Assembly (NCBI RefSeq): GCF_900465345.1
Contig: NZ_UEGO01000004.1
Span: 62,001 to 126,000, forward strand
Reading direction: 5' to 3'
Length of the DNA: 64,000 nt
DNA from: Asaia bogorensis
Lineage (GTDB): Bacteria; Pseudomonadota; Alphaproteobacteria; Acetobacterales; Acetobacteraceae
Each line of letters starts with the position of its first letter. The first letter of the stretch is position 1. The notes beneath the pieces are model-generated. The model ran no database searches and had not been told where the DNA came from. It saw only the letters and a program-made list of their open reading frames with translations. A program made the position numbers and the translations under genes. Of this stretch, positions 26,386 through 36,467 are shown in pieces.

Positions 26386-26778
26386 ATGACCGACCCCACC
26401 CCGTCTTCTGATCTCCTGGCCAACTACCGTCAGGCTCCGTTTGCCGAGGATTGCGCCCCACGACGCCTGCTCAAGCTGTTTTCAGGCAAATGGGTGACCA
26501 TGATCCTGCATGCCCTGCATATGTCCGAGGGGTCAGCCCGCCCCGGCGCCCTGCAGCGCAACCTGCCCGGCTTGTCGAAAAAGATGATGACCCAGACGCT
26601 ACGCGACCTTCAGACGGCTGGTCTGGTCGAACGGGTCGTAATCCAGACCATGCCACCCAATGTGGAATACAGGCTGACCGCGCTTGGCCAGCGCTTTATC
26701 GAACCGCTGGAAATGCTTTATTGCTGGGGTGTCCGCCATGCGGATCTCCTGCAGCAGCTTGGCCAGCAACCCGAGTGA
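26386..26778 (+). CDS. HxlR-family transcriptional regulator
   Basis: The protein of 130 residues is one HxlR winged helix: LLKLFSGKWVTMILHAL, GALQRNLPGLSKKMMTQTLRDL-type recognition helix, and VEYRLTALGQRFIEPL. An unusually long upstream frame exists but ATG 26386 fits the family. HxlR regulators often respond to aldehydes or electrophiles and regulate a neighbouring oxidoreductase, here the divergent SDR. Confidence 0.9.
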   Translation: MTDPTPSSDLLANYRQAPFAEDCAPRRLLKLFSGKWVTMILHALHMSEGSARPGALQRNLPGLSKKMMTQTLRDLQTAGLVERVVIQTMPPNVEYRLTALGQRFIEPLEMLYCWGVRHADLLQQLGQQPE

Positions 26779-26793
26779 TCCGCACCCGATTGA

Positions 26794-27798
<1,005 letters not shown>

Positions 27799-27833
27799 TT
27801 ATGATATGTGTGGGACCTGTTCAGCCCTCAATT

Positions 27834-28229
27834 TCAGTCAGCGCGGCGGTATTGTTCGTCGCTCACCTTATCCAGCCATCGGGTGGAAACACCCTCGACG
27901 CTCTCGGTAATGGCGACATGGCTCATCGCGCATAGCGCCGAGGCACCGTGCCAGTGTTTCTCATCGGGCTCGAAAAACACGATATCGCCGGGGCGCACTT
28001 CCTCTACCGCGCCGCCGTCGCGCTGCACCCAGCCCAGCCCGGAAAGCACCAGAATGGTTTGTCCCTTGGGGTGCGTATGCCAGGCCGTACGGGCACCGGG
28101 CTCGAAGGTGACCGTTGCACAGGCCAGTGCACCGCTTCCCGAAAAAGGCGCGTCCACACGCACCCTGCCGGTAAACCAGGCGTCATTTCCCTGCGCAGAG
28201 GCTGTGCTGCCTGAACGTGTGATCTGCAT
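27834..28229 (-). CDS. Cupin-domain protein
   Basis: This 131-residue single cupin has TAWHTHPKGQTILVLSGLG (first metal motif, HxH and Gln) and DIVFFEPDEKHWHGASAL (second). Such small cupins are often next to AKR, SDR and CMD-family genes, as here. It is divergent from the LysR gene. The role is not known; binding of a small carbonyl or quinone substrate is possible. Confidence 0.85.
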   Translation of the reverse strand: MQITRSGSTASAQGNDAWFTGRVRVDAPFSGSGALACATVTFEPGARTAWHTHPKGQTILVLSGLGWVQRDGGAVEEVRPGDIVFFEPDEKHWHGASALCAMSHVAITESVEGVSTRWLDKVSDEQYRRAD

Positions 28230-28314
28230 GGTGATCCCTTTCCCTAAATTCCCGGATCAGCCGCCTTGCGGGCGCGACGGGGCGATGAGTCATAAAACCA
28301 TTATCCTGCGCAAA

Positions 28315-28333
28315 CGATTAGCGCGTATAATCG
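28315..28333. promoter_or_regulatory. Candidate LysR operator
   Basis: CGATTA and TAATCG flank 7 bases (perfect 6-bp arms) in the 131-base spacer between the cupin and LysR genes. This fits the dyad form of LysR-type sites and lies 28 bases before the lysR start. Confidence 0.6.
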
Positions 28334-28360
28334 GTACGTACCTATGTTGGATTTTCATGA

Positions 28361-29254
28361 ATGAAACGCGATGATCTGGTCGATCTGAACGCCTTTCTGG
28401 CCGTAGCGGAAGAGCAGAGCTTTACGCGTGCGGCGGCAAGGCTTGGCACGTCGCAATCGGCACTCAGTCATACGGTCAGACGGCTCGAAACCCGCCTTGG
28501 TGTGCGGCTGCTGACACGCACCACGCGACGGGTCTCGGCCACCCTCGCCGGGGAAAGACTCCTCCAGACCCTTGTCCCTGCGCTCGACAGTATCAGCGAC
28601 GAAATTGCCGCCATCAGCGAATTATCCGAGCGCCCGTCAGGCACGATTCGGCTCACCACGTCCGATCACGCCGCCCGCACCCTTATCTGGCCTGCATTGA
28701 GACGCCTGCTACCCGATTACCCCGAAATACAGGTCGAACTCGCCATCGATTCAGGCCTGACCGACATCGTGGCCGAGCGCTTCGATGCGGGTGTACGACT
28801 GGAAGAAACCATCGCACGTGACATGATTGCGGTACCGATCGGGCCACCGTTGCGCATGGCCGTTGTGGGCGCCCCTGTTTATTTCACGCATCATGCACCT
28901 CCCCGGCAGCCGCAGGATCTGTCGCAGCATCAATGCCTGAAACTGCGCATGGCCAGTTCGGGGGCGATCTATGCCTGGGAGCTGGAAAAAGGGCGACGCA
29001 GCCTGCGTGTTCGCCCCGAGGGGCCCCTGACATTCAACAATGCTCCTATGCTGCTCGAAGCTGCACGAGACGGGTTTGGTCTGGCCTGCGTCATGGAGGA
29101 TCAGATTCTCGATGATGTGGCAGCCGGGCGGCTTGTTCGCGTGCTGGAGGATTGGTGCCCCCCCTTCCCCGGCTACCATCTCTATTACCCGAGCCGCCGC
29201 AATACTTCGGCAGCCTTTCGACTGCTTGTCGAGGCCTTGCGGTATCGGGCCTGA
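28361..29254 (+). CDS. LysR-family transcriptional regulator
   Basis: The 297-residue protein has the LysR N-terminal HTH (DLNAFLAVAEEQSFTRAAARLG, ARLGTSQSALSHTVRRLE) and a substrate-binding domain. It is divergent from the cupin/AKR genes and convergent with the SDR/CMD pair, which it may regulate together. The DxxAFLAVAEEQSFTRAA start is typical of the YafC/DmlR group. Confidence 0.92.
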   Translation: MKRDDLVDLNAFLAVAEEQSFTRAAARLGTSQSALSHTVRRLETRLGVRLLTRTTRRVSATLAGERLLQTLVPALDSISDEIAAISELSERPSGTIRLTTSDHAARTLIWPALRRLLPDYPEIQVELAIDSGLTDIVAERFDAGVRLEETIARDMIAVPIGPPLRMAVVGAPVYFTHHAPPRQPQDLSQHQCLKLRMASSGAIYAWELEKGRRSLRVRPEGPLTFNNAPMLLEAARDGFGLACVMEDQILDDVAAGRLVRVLEDWCPPFPGYHLYYPSRRNTSAAFRLLVEALRYRA

Positions 29255-29269
29255 AACAGCGCCCTTCGC

Positions 29270-30010
29270 TCAGTATTCCTGAGCGGTCGGGCGGAACAGG
29301 ATTTCGTTGATATCCACCGCCTCGGGCTGGCTCATGGCGAACATCACACATTCCGCAAAGGATTCCGGCGGAATGGCGTAATTCTGGTAGAACGCCTTCA
29401 TTGATTTCGCCGTGTCCGGATCAGTGATGCTGTCTGTCAGTTCTGTCGCCACCGCACCGGGGGAGATGATGGTGGTGCGGATATTATAGGGTTTGACCTC
29501 CTGCCTCAGCCCTTCAGAGACAACACGCACAGCCGATTTGGTGGCGGAATAGACGGCTCCACCCGGCCCGACCTTGTGCCCCGCTACTGAGGATACATTG
29601 ATGATATGGCCGCTCTTTTGCTTTTGCATCTGCGGCAGAACGGCGGCGATGCCATAAAGCGTGCCCTTGAGATTGACATCGATCATACGATCCCAATCCT
29701 CGATGCGGCGTTTTTCAAGCGGCGAATGAGGCATCAGACCGGCATTATTGATCAGCACATCCACACGACCATGCAGCGCAATGGCGTGATCGACCAGAGC
29801 CTGCACCTCGGCGCTGCGGCTGACATCAGTCTGTTTGACGGCATCACGCCCTATGGAAAGGGAATCCGCCAGGGCTTCAAGCCTGTCGAGACGCCGAGCC
29901 CCCAGAACGATTTTGGCCCCTTCTGCAGCAAGACGGCGCGCGACTGCCTCGCCCAGCCCGCTGCTTGCCCCGGTGATAACCACCACTTTTCCTGAAACCG
30001 GCTGGTTCAT
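29270..30010 (-). CDS. Short-chain dehydrogenase/reductase
   Basis: The protein of 246 residues is a classical [23 protein letters not shown], catalytic Ser and YSATKSAV (Tyr-x3-Lys). It overlaps the CMD-family gene by 4 bases, so the two are co-translated. NAD(P)-dependent carbonyl or alcohol oxidoreductase of unknown substrate. Confidence 0.9.
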   Translation of the reverse strand: MNQPVSGKVVVITGASSGLGEAVARRLAAEGAKIVLGARRLDRLEALADSLSIGRDAVKQTDVSRSAEVQALVDHAIALHGRVDVLINNAGLMPHSPLEKRRIEDWDRMIDVNLKGTLYGIAAVLPQMQKQKSGHIINVSSVAGHKVGPGGAVYSATKSAVRVVSEGLRQEVKPYNIRTTIISPGAVATELTDSITDPDTAKSMKAFYQNYAIPPESFAECVMFAMSQPEAVDINEILFRPTAQEY

Positions 30011-30360
30011 CGTGTCGTCTCCTTTTTGTCCTCAAAGACCTGTCGTGCAATGCCAAGCGCCGTCGAGGCCGTGGGCCAGCCGGAGTAAAAGGCCAGATGC
30101 GTGATGATCTCGATGATTTCGCTCTCACTCACGCCGGTATCGAGCGCCTTGCGCAGGTGAAATCCCAGCTCATTGCCGCGATAAAGCGCAATCAGGCAGG
30201 TAATGGTAACCATGCAGCGATCGCGCGGCGTCAGCCCAGGACGGGCCCAGACATCGTCAAAAAGGACGCGATCGGTATAGCGTGCGAGATCGGGGGCGAT
30301 ATCGCCGAAAGCCTTTTGCGCTGTCGTGGAATGCAGGGATGTCTGATCAAGCTCGGCCAT
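30007..30360 (-). CDS. Carboxymuconolactone decarboxylase (CMD/AhpD-fold) family protein
   Basis: This 117-residue protein has [20 protein letters not shown] and [15 protein letters not shown], the CMD/AhpD-like helical fold, but lacks the AhpD CxxC pair. Homologues next to AKR, cupin and SDR genes are common. A gamma-carboxymuconolactone activity is not shown by the sequence. It is the first gene of a two-gene minus-strand unit. Confidence 0.88.
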   Translation of the reverse strand: MAELDQTSLHSTTAQKAFGDIAPDLARYTDRVLFDDVWARPGLTPRDRCMVTITCLIALYRGNELGFHLRKALDTGVSESEIIEIITHLAFYSGWPTASTALGIARQVFEDKKETTR

Positions 30361-30536
30361 ATTCAGGGCTCTCCTCGCTTTTCATTCTGTCTGGCGAGAA
30401 GACTAGCCCCTGAATGCGATGCAGGATTAGAGCATGAATTATTCTAGGACCTATATGCAGCATTCATGAAACGAATGTATCCCGGGATATTATCGGGGTT
30501 GGTTCGGGGGCATTTTCAGCAGAGTCTTATGCGCTT

Positions 30537-31538
30537 TTACCGGACAGATGCGACATCGACAGGCCTGCCGGTTTGCAGCGAGAGCGCTGCGGCCTCTGCC
30601 AGTCTCTGCGCCTCCACGCCATCACGCAGCGTGGCAAGCGGTGGGCGGCCTTGCACAATCATGTCACGAAACGCCTCCATCTCCGCACGATAGGCCTGCG
30701 CAAAACGCGCGATGAAATCGCTCATGGGGCCAGAAGACGTGAAACCACGCGCATCGGCACTGACAAGATGATGGGCGGGGTGATTGGCCACATAGAAAAC
30801 CCGCTCCGCGCAAACAGCTTCAAGGCGCTGATCGTAACCGAACGCCGCATGACGGGCGTTGATCATCTGGACCAGAGACCCGCTTTCCGAGCGCAGCGTC
30901 ATCATGGCGGTATCAATATCGCCCGCCTTGCCGATTTCAGGTGCGATCAGACAGTTTCCGGTAGCGAAAACACTGGTGATTTCCTCACCCAGAAGATAAC
31001 GCGTCATATCGAAATCATGGATCGCCTGATCGCGAAACAATCCGCCTGAGGATTTGACGTAGCTCACAGGCGGCGGTGACGGATCGCGCGTATGCATGAC
31101 GATATGCTGCACCTTTCCCGAACGTCCCGAGCGGATTTCCTCTCTGACCTGCATGAAATCGGGGTCATAACGACGCTGAAAGCCCAGCATGACGCGCGTG
31201 TCGGTGCGGGAAAACGCTTCCGCCACATCCACGACCTGTCTGAAGTCCAGACTAATCGGCTTTTCACAAAAAACCGGCTTACCTGTGCCAGCCGCCCGGC
31301 GCAGCAGGGACGCGTGTGTGTCGGTCGGGCTGGCAATGAGATAGGCGTCGATGTCAGGATCCGAAAAAATCGACTCCGCATCATCAAGGCGTGCCTGACT
31401 GCGCGTCAGCAGGTCTTCACGCGCTGGAGACGCAACCGGATCGGCGATAGCGACAAGCTTCATATCGGGCATGGTCATGAGATTGCGGGCATGCACCTGA
31501 CCGATACGACCTGCGCCGAATAGAGCGAGACGTGTCAT
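30537..31538 (-). CDS. Inositol 2-dehydrogenase-like Gfo/Idh/MocA oxidoreductase
   Basis: The product of 333 residues starts MTRLALFGAGRIGQVHARNL and has KPVFCEKPISLD (catalytic Lys in EKP), GGLFRDQAIHDFDMTRYLLG. This set matches inositol 2-dehydrogenases of the rhizobial type, although a second, Bacillus-like IolG is present at 47934. ATG 31538 is chosen; frame upstream overlaps the neighbour. Last gene of the LacI-linked operon. It should oxidise an inositol isomer with NAD. Confidence 0.85.
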   Translation of the reverse strand: MTRLALFGAGRIGQVHARNLMTMPDMKLVAIADPVASPAREDLLTRSQARLDDAESIFSDPDIDAYLIASPTDTHASLLRRAAGTGKPVFCEKPISLDFRQVVDVAEAFSRTDTRVMLGFQRRYDPDFMQVREEIRSGRSGKVQHIVMHTRDPSPPPVSYVKSSGGLFRDQAIHDFDMTRYLLGEEITSVFATGNCLIAPEIGKAGDIDTAMMTLRSESGSLVQMINARHAAFGYDQRLEAVCAERVFYVANHPAHHLVSADARGFTSSGPMSDFIARFAQAYRAEMEAFRDMIVQGRPPLATLRDGVEAQRLAEAAALSLQTGRPVDVASVR

Positions 31539-31560
31539 GATATCTCTCCAGAAATGGCTT

Positions 31561-32577
31561 TCATCGTGTCTCGCGACCGGCAATACGGACACGGTCCATG
31601 GTTTCCATGGCCATGAAAGAGGCAGAGAGCGGCCTGATCGGCGACTCTCTGAGCCCCTGACCGATGCACCAGGCCATATGCTCGACCTGATAATGCAGCC
31701 CGTCATAGGATGAGCAGGGCTCTTCGAAGACCAGACGCGTTTTCAGATCATTGGCAGTGACCGTGAAAGGCCCGGGCGTATAGAATTTTCCCGGCAGGGT
31801 AATCATGCCACGACGCCCGCCAATCGTGGCTTCACACGGCGTATGCGACAGAAGCGTCGTATGAAGTACGGCCTGTGCCCCGCTCTCGTAGTGCAGCACC
31901 ATACCGGTCTGGCCATCCACGCCGCTTGCCGCCGGAACGGACTGCGCCACTACATGATCCGGGCGCCCCAGAACGCCTGTTGCGAGACCCACGACATAGG
32001 TTCCCAGATCGAGCATCGGACCACCGCCGAGATCGGCACGCATGATACGATGATCGGGAGGAAAGAATTCGCCGTGATCGGCCAGAACGGTCGTGATGTC
32101 ACCAATAAGGCCATCGGCCAGTGTTTTGCGCAGCACGGAAAACTTGGGCAGAAAATCCGTCCAGTATGCCTCCATCAGAAAAACGTCGTGTTTTCTGGCG
32201 CATTCAATGAGATCCGCCGTTTCCTCCGCCGAAACACAGATCGGCTTTTCCACCAGTACGGGCTTGCCCGCTTCCAGCCCATGTCTGGCCATTGCTGCAT
32301 GAAACGGATGGGGCGTGGCGATATAAAGCGCGTCGATTTCCGGATGAGCGCTCATGGCGCCATCGAATGCATGGGGAATATCGAATTGCCGTGCGAAAGC
32401 CGCTGCACGGTCGCCATTACGGGATTCAATACCGACGATTTTCTGTCGGGTAAACCGCTGCACCGAACGCACGAACCGCTCGGCAATCCAGCCAGGTCCG
32501 ATCACACCCCAGCGTAATGAGGGCACCGATGCAGGATCGAGGCGGTCAGGATCCGGCAGACGGGAAGGAAACGTCAT
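31561..32577 (-). CDS. Gfo/Idh/MocA oxidoreductase, dihydrodiol-dehydrogenase-like
   Basis: This protein of 338 residues has LRWGVIGPGWIAERFV, ALYIATPHPFHAAMARHGL and GKPVLVEKPICVSAEE, the blocks of the dimeric dihydrodiol dehydrogenase-like branch. FPPDHRIMRADLGGGPMLDLG carries the conserved acidic/His region. Middle gene of the operon with three related dehydrogenases. The natural substrate is probably a cyclic polyol or sugar. Confidence 0.82.
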   Translation of the reverse strand: MTFPSRLPDPDRLDPASVPSLRWGVIGPGWIAERFVRSVQRFTRQKIVGIESRNGDRAAAFARQFDIPHAFDGAMSAHPEIDALYIATPHPFHAAMARHGLEAGKPVLVEKPICVSAEETADLIECARKHDVFLMEAYWTDFLPKFSVLRKTLADGLIGDITTVLADHGEFFPPDHRIMRADLGGGPMLDLGTYVVGLATGVLGRPDHVVAQSVPAASGVDGQTGMVLHYESGAQAVLHTTLLSHTPCEATIGGRRGMITLPGKFYTPGPFTVTANDLKTRLVFEEPCSSYDGLHYQVEHMAWCIGQGLRESPIRPLSASFMAMETMDRVRIAGRETR

Positions 32578-32673
32578 CCGTGTCTTCCTTGTAAAAGAGG
32601 GCGCATAAAGGCAGGGGAGCATGAAAATCCGATGCCACCCCTCGCATGAGACGATATGATTTCCCTGCAACCG

Positions 32674-33888
32674 TTATCCGGCCGACAGGTCTGGCGAAGC
32701 CCGGACAAGGCACTCGCCTTGCGGCAGTGTCTCCCACCGTCTCGTCTGGAGCGATGCCTCCATCGCATCCATGATCTGCTGATTGCGCAGGCCGAAACCG
32801 AATGACGGAAAACAATCCCGATCGGACATGATGCCCGTGATGAGGTCGTGCACTTCGATGACTTTCACATCGAGATATCCCAGTCCGCCCCCACCGAAAT
32901 CGAAGCCGAAAAAGGCGGAAAACTGCGGCACCTGGCTTCCGACGAGCAGCGTGCGAAAACCACGATCCGCCTTGTCGTCACCGAAACGGAAGAGCTTGAG
33001 CTCGTTGAAGCGCTCCCCATCCATAATGAGTGTGCCTTCAGTGCCTGAAACCTCCCAGTACACACCGAAAATCTTACCTGCCGCGATGCGCGAGGCTTCT
33101 ATCGTACCACCTGCGCCGTTTGCGAACTGGACCAGTGCCTGAATCTGGTCTTCATTTTCGACATCTGCCCAGATGGCGTCCTTACCGGCAGTGGCACCAT
33201 AACCGGACCCCCCGTCTGGGACCGGCCTTTGTTTGAAAGCCGTCTGGCATTGGGCAATCGTAGCTGTCACATCGCCCATGAGGTACTGACCGACAGCGAT
33301 GACATGCGAGCCCAGATCGCCCAATGCGCCAGATCCGGCTTCGGCACGCTTGAGGCGCCATGAAAAAGGCAAAGACGGATCGTTATAAAATCCCTGATCG
33401 AACCAGGCGCGAAACCGCGTGGGTTTCCCGATATCGCCACGCGCGATGATCTGCCTGGCATAGAGGGCTGCGGGGGTCTTGACGTTGTTGAACGCCACCA
33501 TGGTTTTGACGCCTGCCTTTTCGGCAGCGCGCGTCATCTCTGCGGCATCTTCAGCACTCAGGGCGAGTGGCTTTTCGCAATAGATATGCTTACCCGCAGC
33601 AATGGCCGCCAGTGCCATTTCCTTGTGAAACAGGTTGGGCGAGGTAATATCCACCACATCGATTGCAGGATCGTTGACGAGCATACGCCAGTCTCCTGTC
33701 GAGCGTTCAAAACCGAAACGACGCGCCGCTTTTTCAGCCAGTTCCGGTGTTGCATCGGCCAGCATGGACAAACGGGGGAGCGCTGGAAGATCGCGATACA
33801 GCATGGCGGCACGCCGATAGGCATCCGCATGAGCCTGCCCCATGAAGCCCGAACCAATCAGTCCGATATTAAGATATTTCTGCGTCAT
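32674..33888 (-). CDS. Gfo/Idh/MocA oxidoreductase
   Basis: The protein of 404 residues has IGLIGSGFMGQAHADAYRRA, DITSPNLFHKEMALAAIAAGKH, EKPLALS and DLGSHVIAVGQYLMGD. It is a close relative of the dehydrogenase at 45159. ATG 33888 has AGGAA in TGAGGAACGCCGAC; a TTG five codons upstream overlaps the previous stop and is not preferred. It is separated by 11 bases from the IolE-like gene, forming the operon. Substrate unknown; probably an inositol or sugar-acid derivative. Confidence 0.85.
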   Translation of the reverse strand: MTQKYLNIGLIGSGFMGQAHADAYRRAAMLYRDLPALPRLSMLADATPELAEKAARRFGFERSTGDWRMLVNDPAIDVVDITSPNLFHKEMALAAIAAGKHIYCEKPLALSAEDAAEMTRAAEKAGVKTMVAFNNVKTPAALYARQIIARGDIGKPTRFRAWFDQGFYNDPSLPFSWRLKRAEAGSGALGDLGSHVIAVGQYLMGDVTATIAQCQTAFKQRPVPDGGSGYGATAGKDAIWADVENEDQIQALVQFANGAGGTIEASRIAAGKIFGVYWEVSGTEGTLIMDGERFNELKLFRFGDDKADRGFRTLLVGSQVPQFSAFFGFDFGGGGLGYLDVKVIEVHDLITGIMSDRDCFPSFGFGLRNQQIMDAMEASLQTRRWETLPQGECLVRASPDLSAG

Positions 33889-33899
33889 GTCGGCGTTCC

Positions 33900-34835
33900 T
33901 CAAACGGTCGTCAGAGCGTGGGTGAAACAGGCCTCGATCACGTCGCGCCCGCGTTTTACTGCGGCCAGAGGCGGTGCCATGACAGGGTCCTGCTCGGCTT
34001 CGACCACCATCCAGCCCTGATAGCCGCTTTGGCGTACGAAACCGGCCAGAGGGGTGAAATCGATGCAGCCATCGCCCGGCACAGTGAACATCCCCGCACG
34101 CACGGCGGCATTGAAGCTCATATCCTGCCCGCGCACGCGCTCCAGTATGGCGGGGCGCACGTCTTTCAGATGGATATGACAGATGCGATCGCCATAACGG
34201 TCGATCAGCCGTTGATAATCAAACCCGGCGGCCATGGCGTGACCCGTGTCGAGCAGCAGGCCTACATCGCTGGAGAGGGCATCGAAGATCTGGCAGATCT
34301 CCTGAAAATTCTCGGCCACCATCATGAGATGATGGTGATAGGCCAACCTGATTCCATAGCGCGTACGCAGCCATGCATCGAAAGCACTGAGGCGCGTGGC
34401 ATAGGCTCTCATGGCGTCGCGCGTCAGCACCATACGCCGTGACATGGGCTCATCCAGCGGTGCGGGAGAGGGCGTCATGGCACCGCATTCGCCATAGACC
34501 ATCACCTTGCAGGCCATCGCACGCAGAAGCTGCACATGGCTTGCGACGTCCTCGATTTCTTCCTCCACCGAACGCTCTGCGAGACGCCCGGAATACCAAC
34601 CCGACGCCAGAGACAGATCATGGGCGGCGAGCATAGGGGCAAGATCCTCGGCATTTCGCGGATATTTCCGCCCCAGCTCCGTTCCCTCATACCCGGCGGC
34701 GGCGATCTCGCTCAGGCACCGGTCCAGCGGGGTGTCGTCACCCAGATCCTCAAGCACGTCATTGGTCCAGGAAAGCGGGCTGCATCCCAGCCTCACGCCT
34801 TGCGGCAGCCCCGTTATTTTATCTGTCGGTCCCAT
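33900..34835 (-). CDS. IolE/IolH-like sugar phosphate isomerase/epimerase family protein
   Basis: The protein of 311 residues is a TIM barrel: VRLGCSPLSWTNDVLEDLG, GYEGTELGRKYPRNAEDL, YHHHLMMVAENFQEI, LLLDTGHAMAAG, CHIHLKDVRP and FTVPGDGCIDFTPL. It is a paralogue of IolE at 49784 (inosose dehydratase) and could act on a different inosose isomer. GGGATGGATC precedes ATG 34835; an in-frame ATG at 34865 lacks a site. First gene of the minus-strand operon, divergent from the LacI gene. Confidence 0.85.
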   Translation of the reverse strand: MGPTDKITGLPQGVRLGCSPLSWTNDVLEDLGDDTPLDRCLSEIAAAGYEGTELGRKYPRNAEDLAPMLAAHDLSLASGWYSGRLAERSVEEEIEDVASHVQLLRAMACKVMVYGECGAMTPSPAPLDEPMSRRMVLTRDAMRAYATRLSAFDAWLRTRYGIRLAYHHHLMMVAENFQEICQIFDALSSDVGLLLDTGHAMAAGFDYQRLIDRYGDRICHIHLKDVRPAILERVRGQDMSFNAAVRAGMFTVPGDGCIDFTPLAGFVRQSGYQGWMVVEAEQDPVMAPPLAAVKRGRDVIEACFTHALTTV

Positions 34836-34956
34836 GATCCATCCCTTGATGATCTGCCATTCCATGACGGGTAGTCATTCGCCGTGGCCCGTCGCGGAAA
34901 GCAGCGATTGATGCGCTCAGGCTAGGGCGCGCAGGCTGAGGCAACACGCAGAGATT

Positions 34957-34972
34957 TGATGTGTTCGCATCA
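34957..34972. promoter_or_regulatory. Candidate LacI operator
   Basis: TGATG and CATCA flank TGTTCG, with the wider TTGATG...CATCAA context, 52 bases before the lacI start and about 120 bases upstream of the divergent operon. This is the form expected of a LacI-family site in a shared promoter. Confidence 0.5.
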
Positions 34973-35023
34973 TCAACATGAGATAGATAACATTTTCAAC
35001 ATCACATTCCCGTTGGAGAATCC

Positions 35024-36037
35024 ATGTCCCAGCGCGCCACCATTCAGGATATCGCCCGCTATTCAGGGGTTTCGACTGCGACGGTCGATCGTGTCATCAA
35101 CGGGCGTGGCGGCGTGCGACTCGATAAGGAACGCGTGGTGCTCAAGGCCGCACGGGAACTGGGAGATGGGCGCAAGCTCGTTGCCCTTCACGCGCGACTG
35201 GCGCGCATCGCGGTTGTCACGCAGCCACCCAGCAATCCGTTTCATGCGGCCTTGCAGGATGCCTTTCGTCAGATCATGCCAGCCTATCGCGAACAGAACA
35301 TTGCCTGTTTCGAGCATCATGCCGCAATCGGGCACCCGGAGCGGGCGGCTACGCTCATCGCCAGCCTGTCACGCGACTATGATGGTCTGATCCTGTGCCT
35401 GCCCGATCATCCTGCCATTCGTCAGGCAGTTACCGTTGCAGGCAAGAAACTGCCTGTGGTTACCATCGCCTCGGACATCACCGCACCGGAACGGCTCGCC
35501 TATATCGGGTCGGATAATTATCGGGCCGGGCGTATTGCCGCAGACATGATGGGCCGTCTGCTCGGCCCGCGCGAAGGGCGCGTCGCGCTGATTGCTGGCA
35601 CCATGCATTATATCGGTCATCAGCAACGCTATGCCGGTTTCATGAAGGCACTGGACGAGCGTTATCATGCGCTACAGCCCACGCCTGCCCTCGAATGCCA
35701 TGAAAATGACGATCGCGCCGCCGATGTCGTGCACGAGCTCCTGCAGGCACACAGGGATATCATAGGCATCTATCATTTCTCGACCGGGGCCGACGCCATT
35801 GCGCGCCTTCTGGAAAAACAGAATATGGCCGATAAGACGGTTTTTATCACCCACGAGCTGACACCCCATCGTGCCACATTGCTGCGCTCAGGCACGATCG
35901 ATATTGTGCTCGATCAGAACCCCATGCTTGAGGCGCGAACGGCACTTTCCACTCTCAGCCACTATCTGGGGCGCTGCACTGCCCCACTCGATGGCCCGAT
36001 CATTCCGCTATCGGTTCATACACGCGAGACCGTCTGA
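35024..36037 (+). CDS. LacI-family transcriptional regulator
   Basis: The protein of 337 residues has the LacI HTH ATIQDIARYSGVSTATVDRV-INGRGG hinge and a periplasmic-binding-protein-like ligand domain (YIGSDNYRAGRIAADMM, GIYHFSTGADAIARL). VDRV in place of VSRA/VSRV is seen in the Rbs/inositol type. It is divergent from the dehydrogenase operon, which is its likely target, with an inositol or polyol as effector. Confidence 0.92.
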   Translation: MSQRATIQDIARYSGVSTATVDRVINGRGGVRLDKERVVLKAARELGDGRKLVALHARLARIAVVTQPPSNPFHAALQDAFRQIMPAYREQNIACFEHHAAIGHPERAATLIASLSRDYDGLILCLPDHPAIRQAVTVAGKKLPVVTIASDITAPERLAYIGSDNYRAGRIAADMMGRLLGPREGRVALIAGTMHYIGHQQRYAGFMKALDERYHALQPTPALECHENDDRAADVVHELLQAHRDIIGIYHFSTGADAIARLLEKQNMADKTVFITHELTPHRATLLRSGTIDIVLDQNPMLEARTALSTLSHYLGRCTAPLDGPIIPLSVHTRETV

Positions 36038-36467
36038 TCGGCACGCGCTGGAGATCCTGCCTGTATGACCAGTGCGGGAGCAGGAGAACAGAGAATATCT
36101 CATCATGGCGAGGCGGCAAATCAGGCGGTCATCAAGGCTGCCGATAGCCCTCATCAGTCATGTATCGCCAGGAGATACTCCAGACGCCATGATCATCACT
36201 ATAAATCACAACAATATTACCTATAATATTTATGAAATAAAAATTTAACTATACATCGCATTACCAACACACGAGATTACCCTCCATTCTGGAAACTCCC
36301 AATCCGGAGTAACGCAGCATGATCGTCGTCATCACGCTGCGTCCGTTCAAAACGCACGAGGGAAGAGTCAACGCCAGCCGGGACCATCCTCCCCTCAAGA
36401 CTACCTGAAGCCAGTATCCCCGCCCCTGTCCGGTTACGTGCGGAGGACCTGCCAGAATGAGAGAACC
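36038..36467. other. Intergenic stretch lacI to phosphatase gene
   Basis: No gene is seen in these 430 bases. The part at about 36190-36255 is very AT-rich and contains AATATTACCTATAATATT, which may be promoter material for the following gene. Confidence 0.5.
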
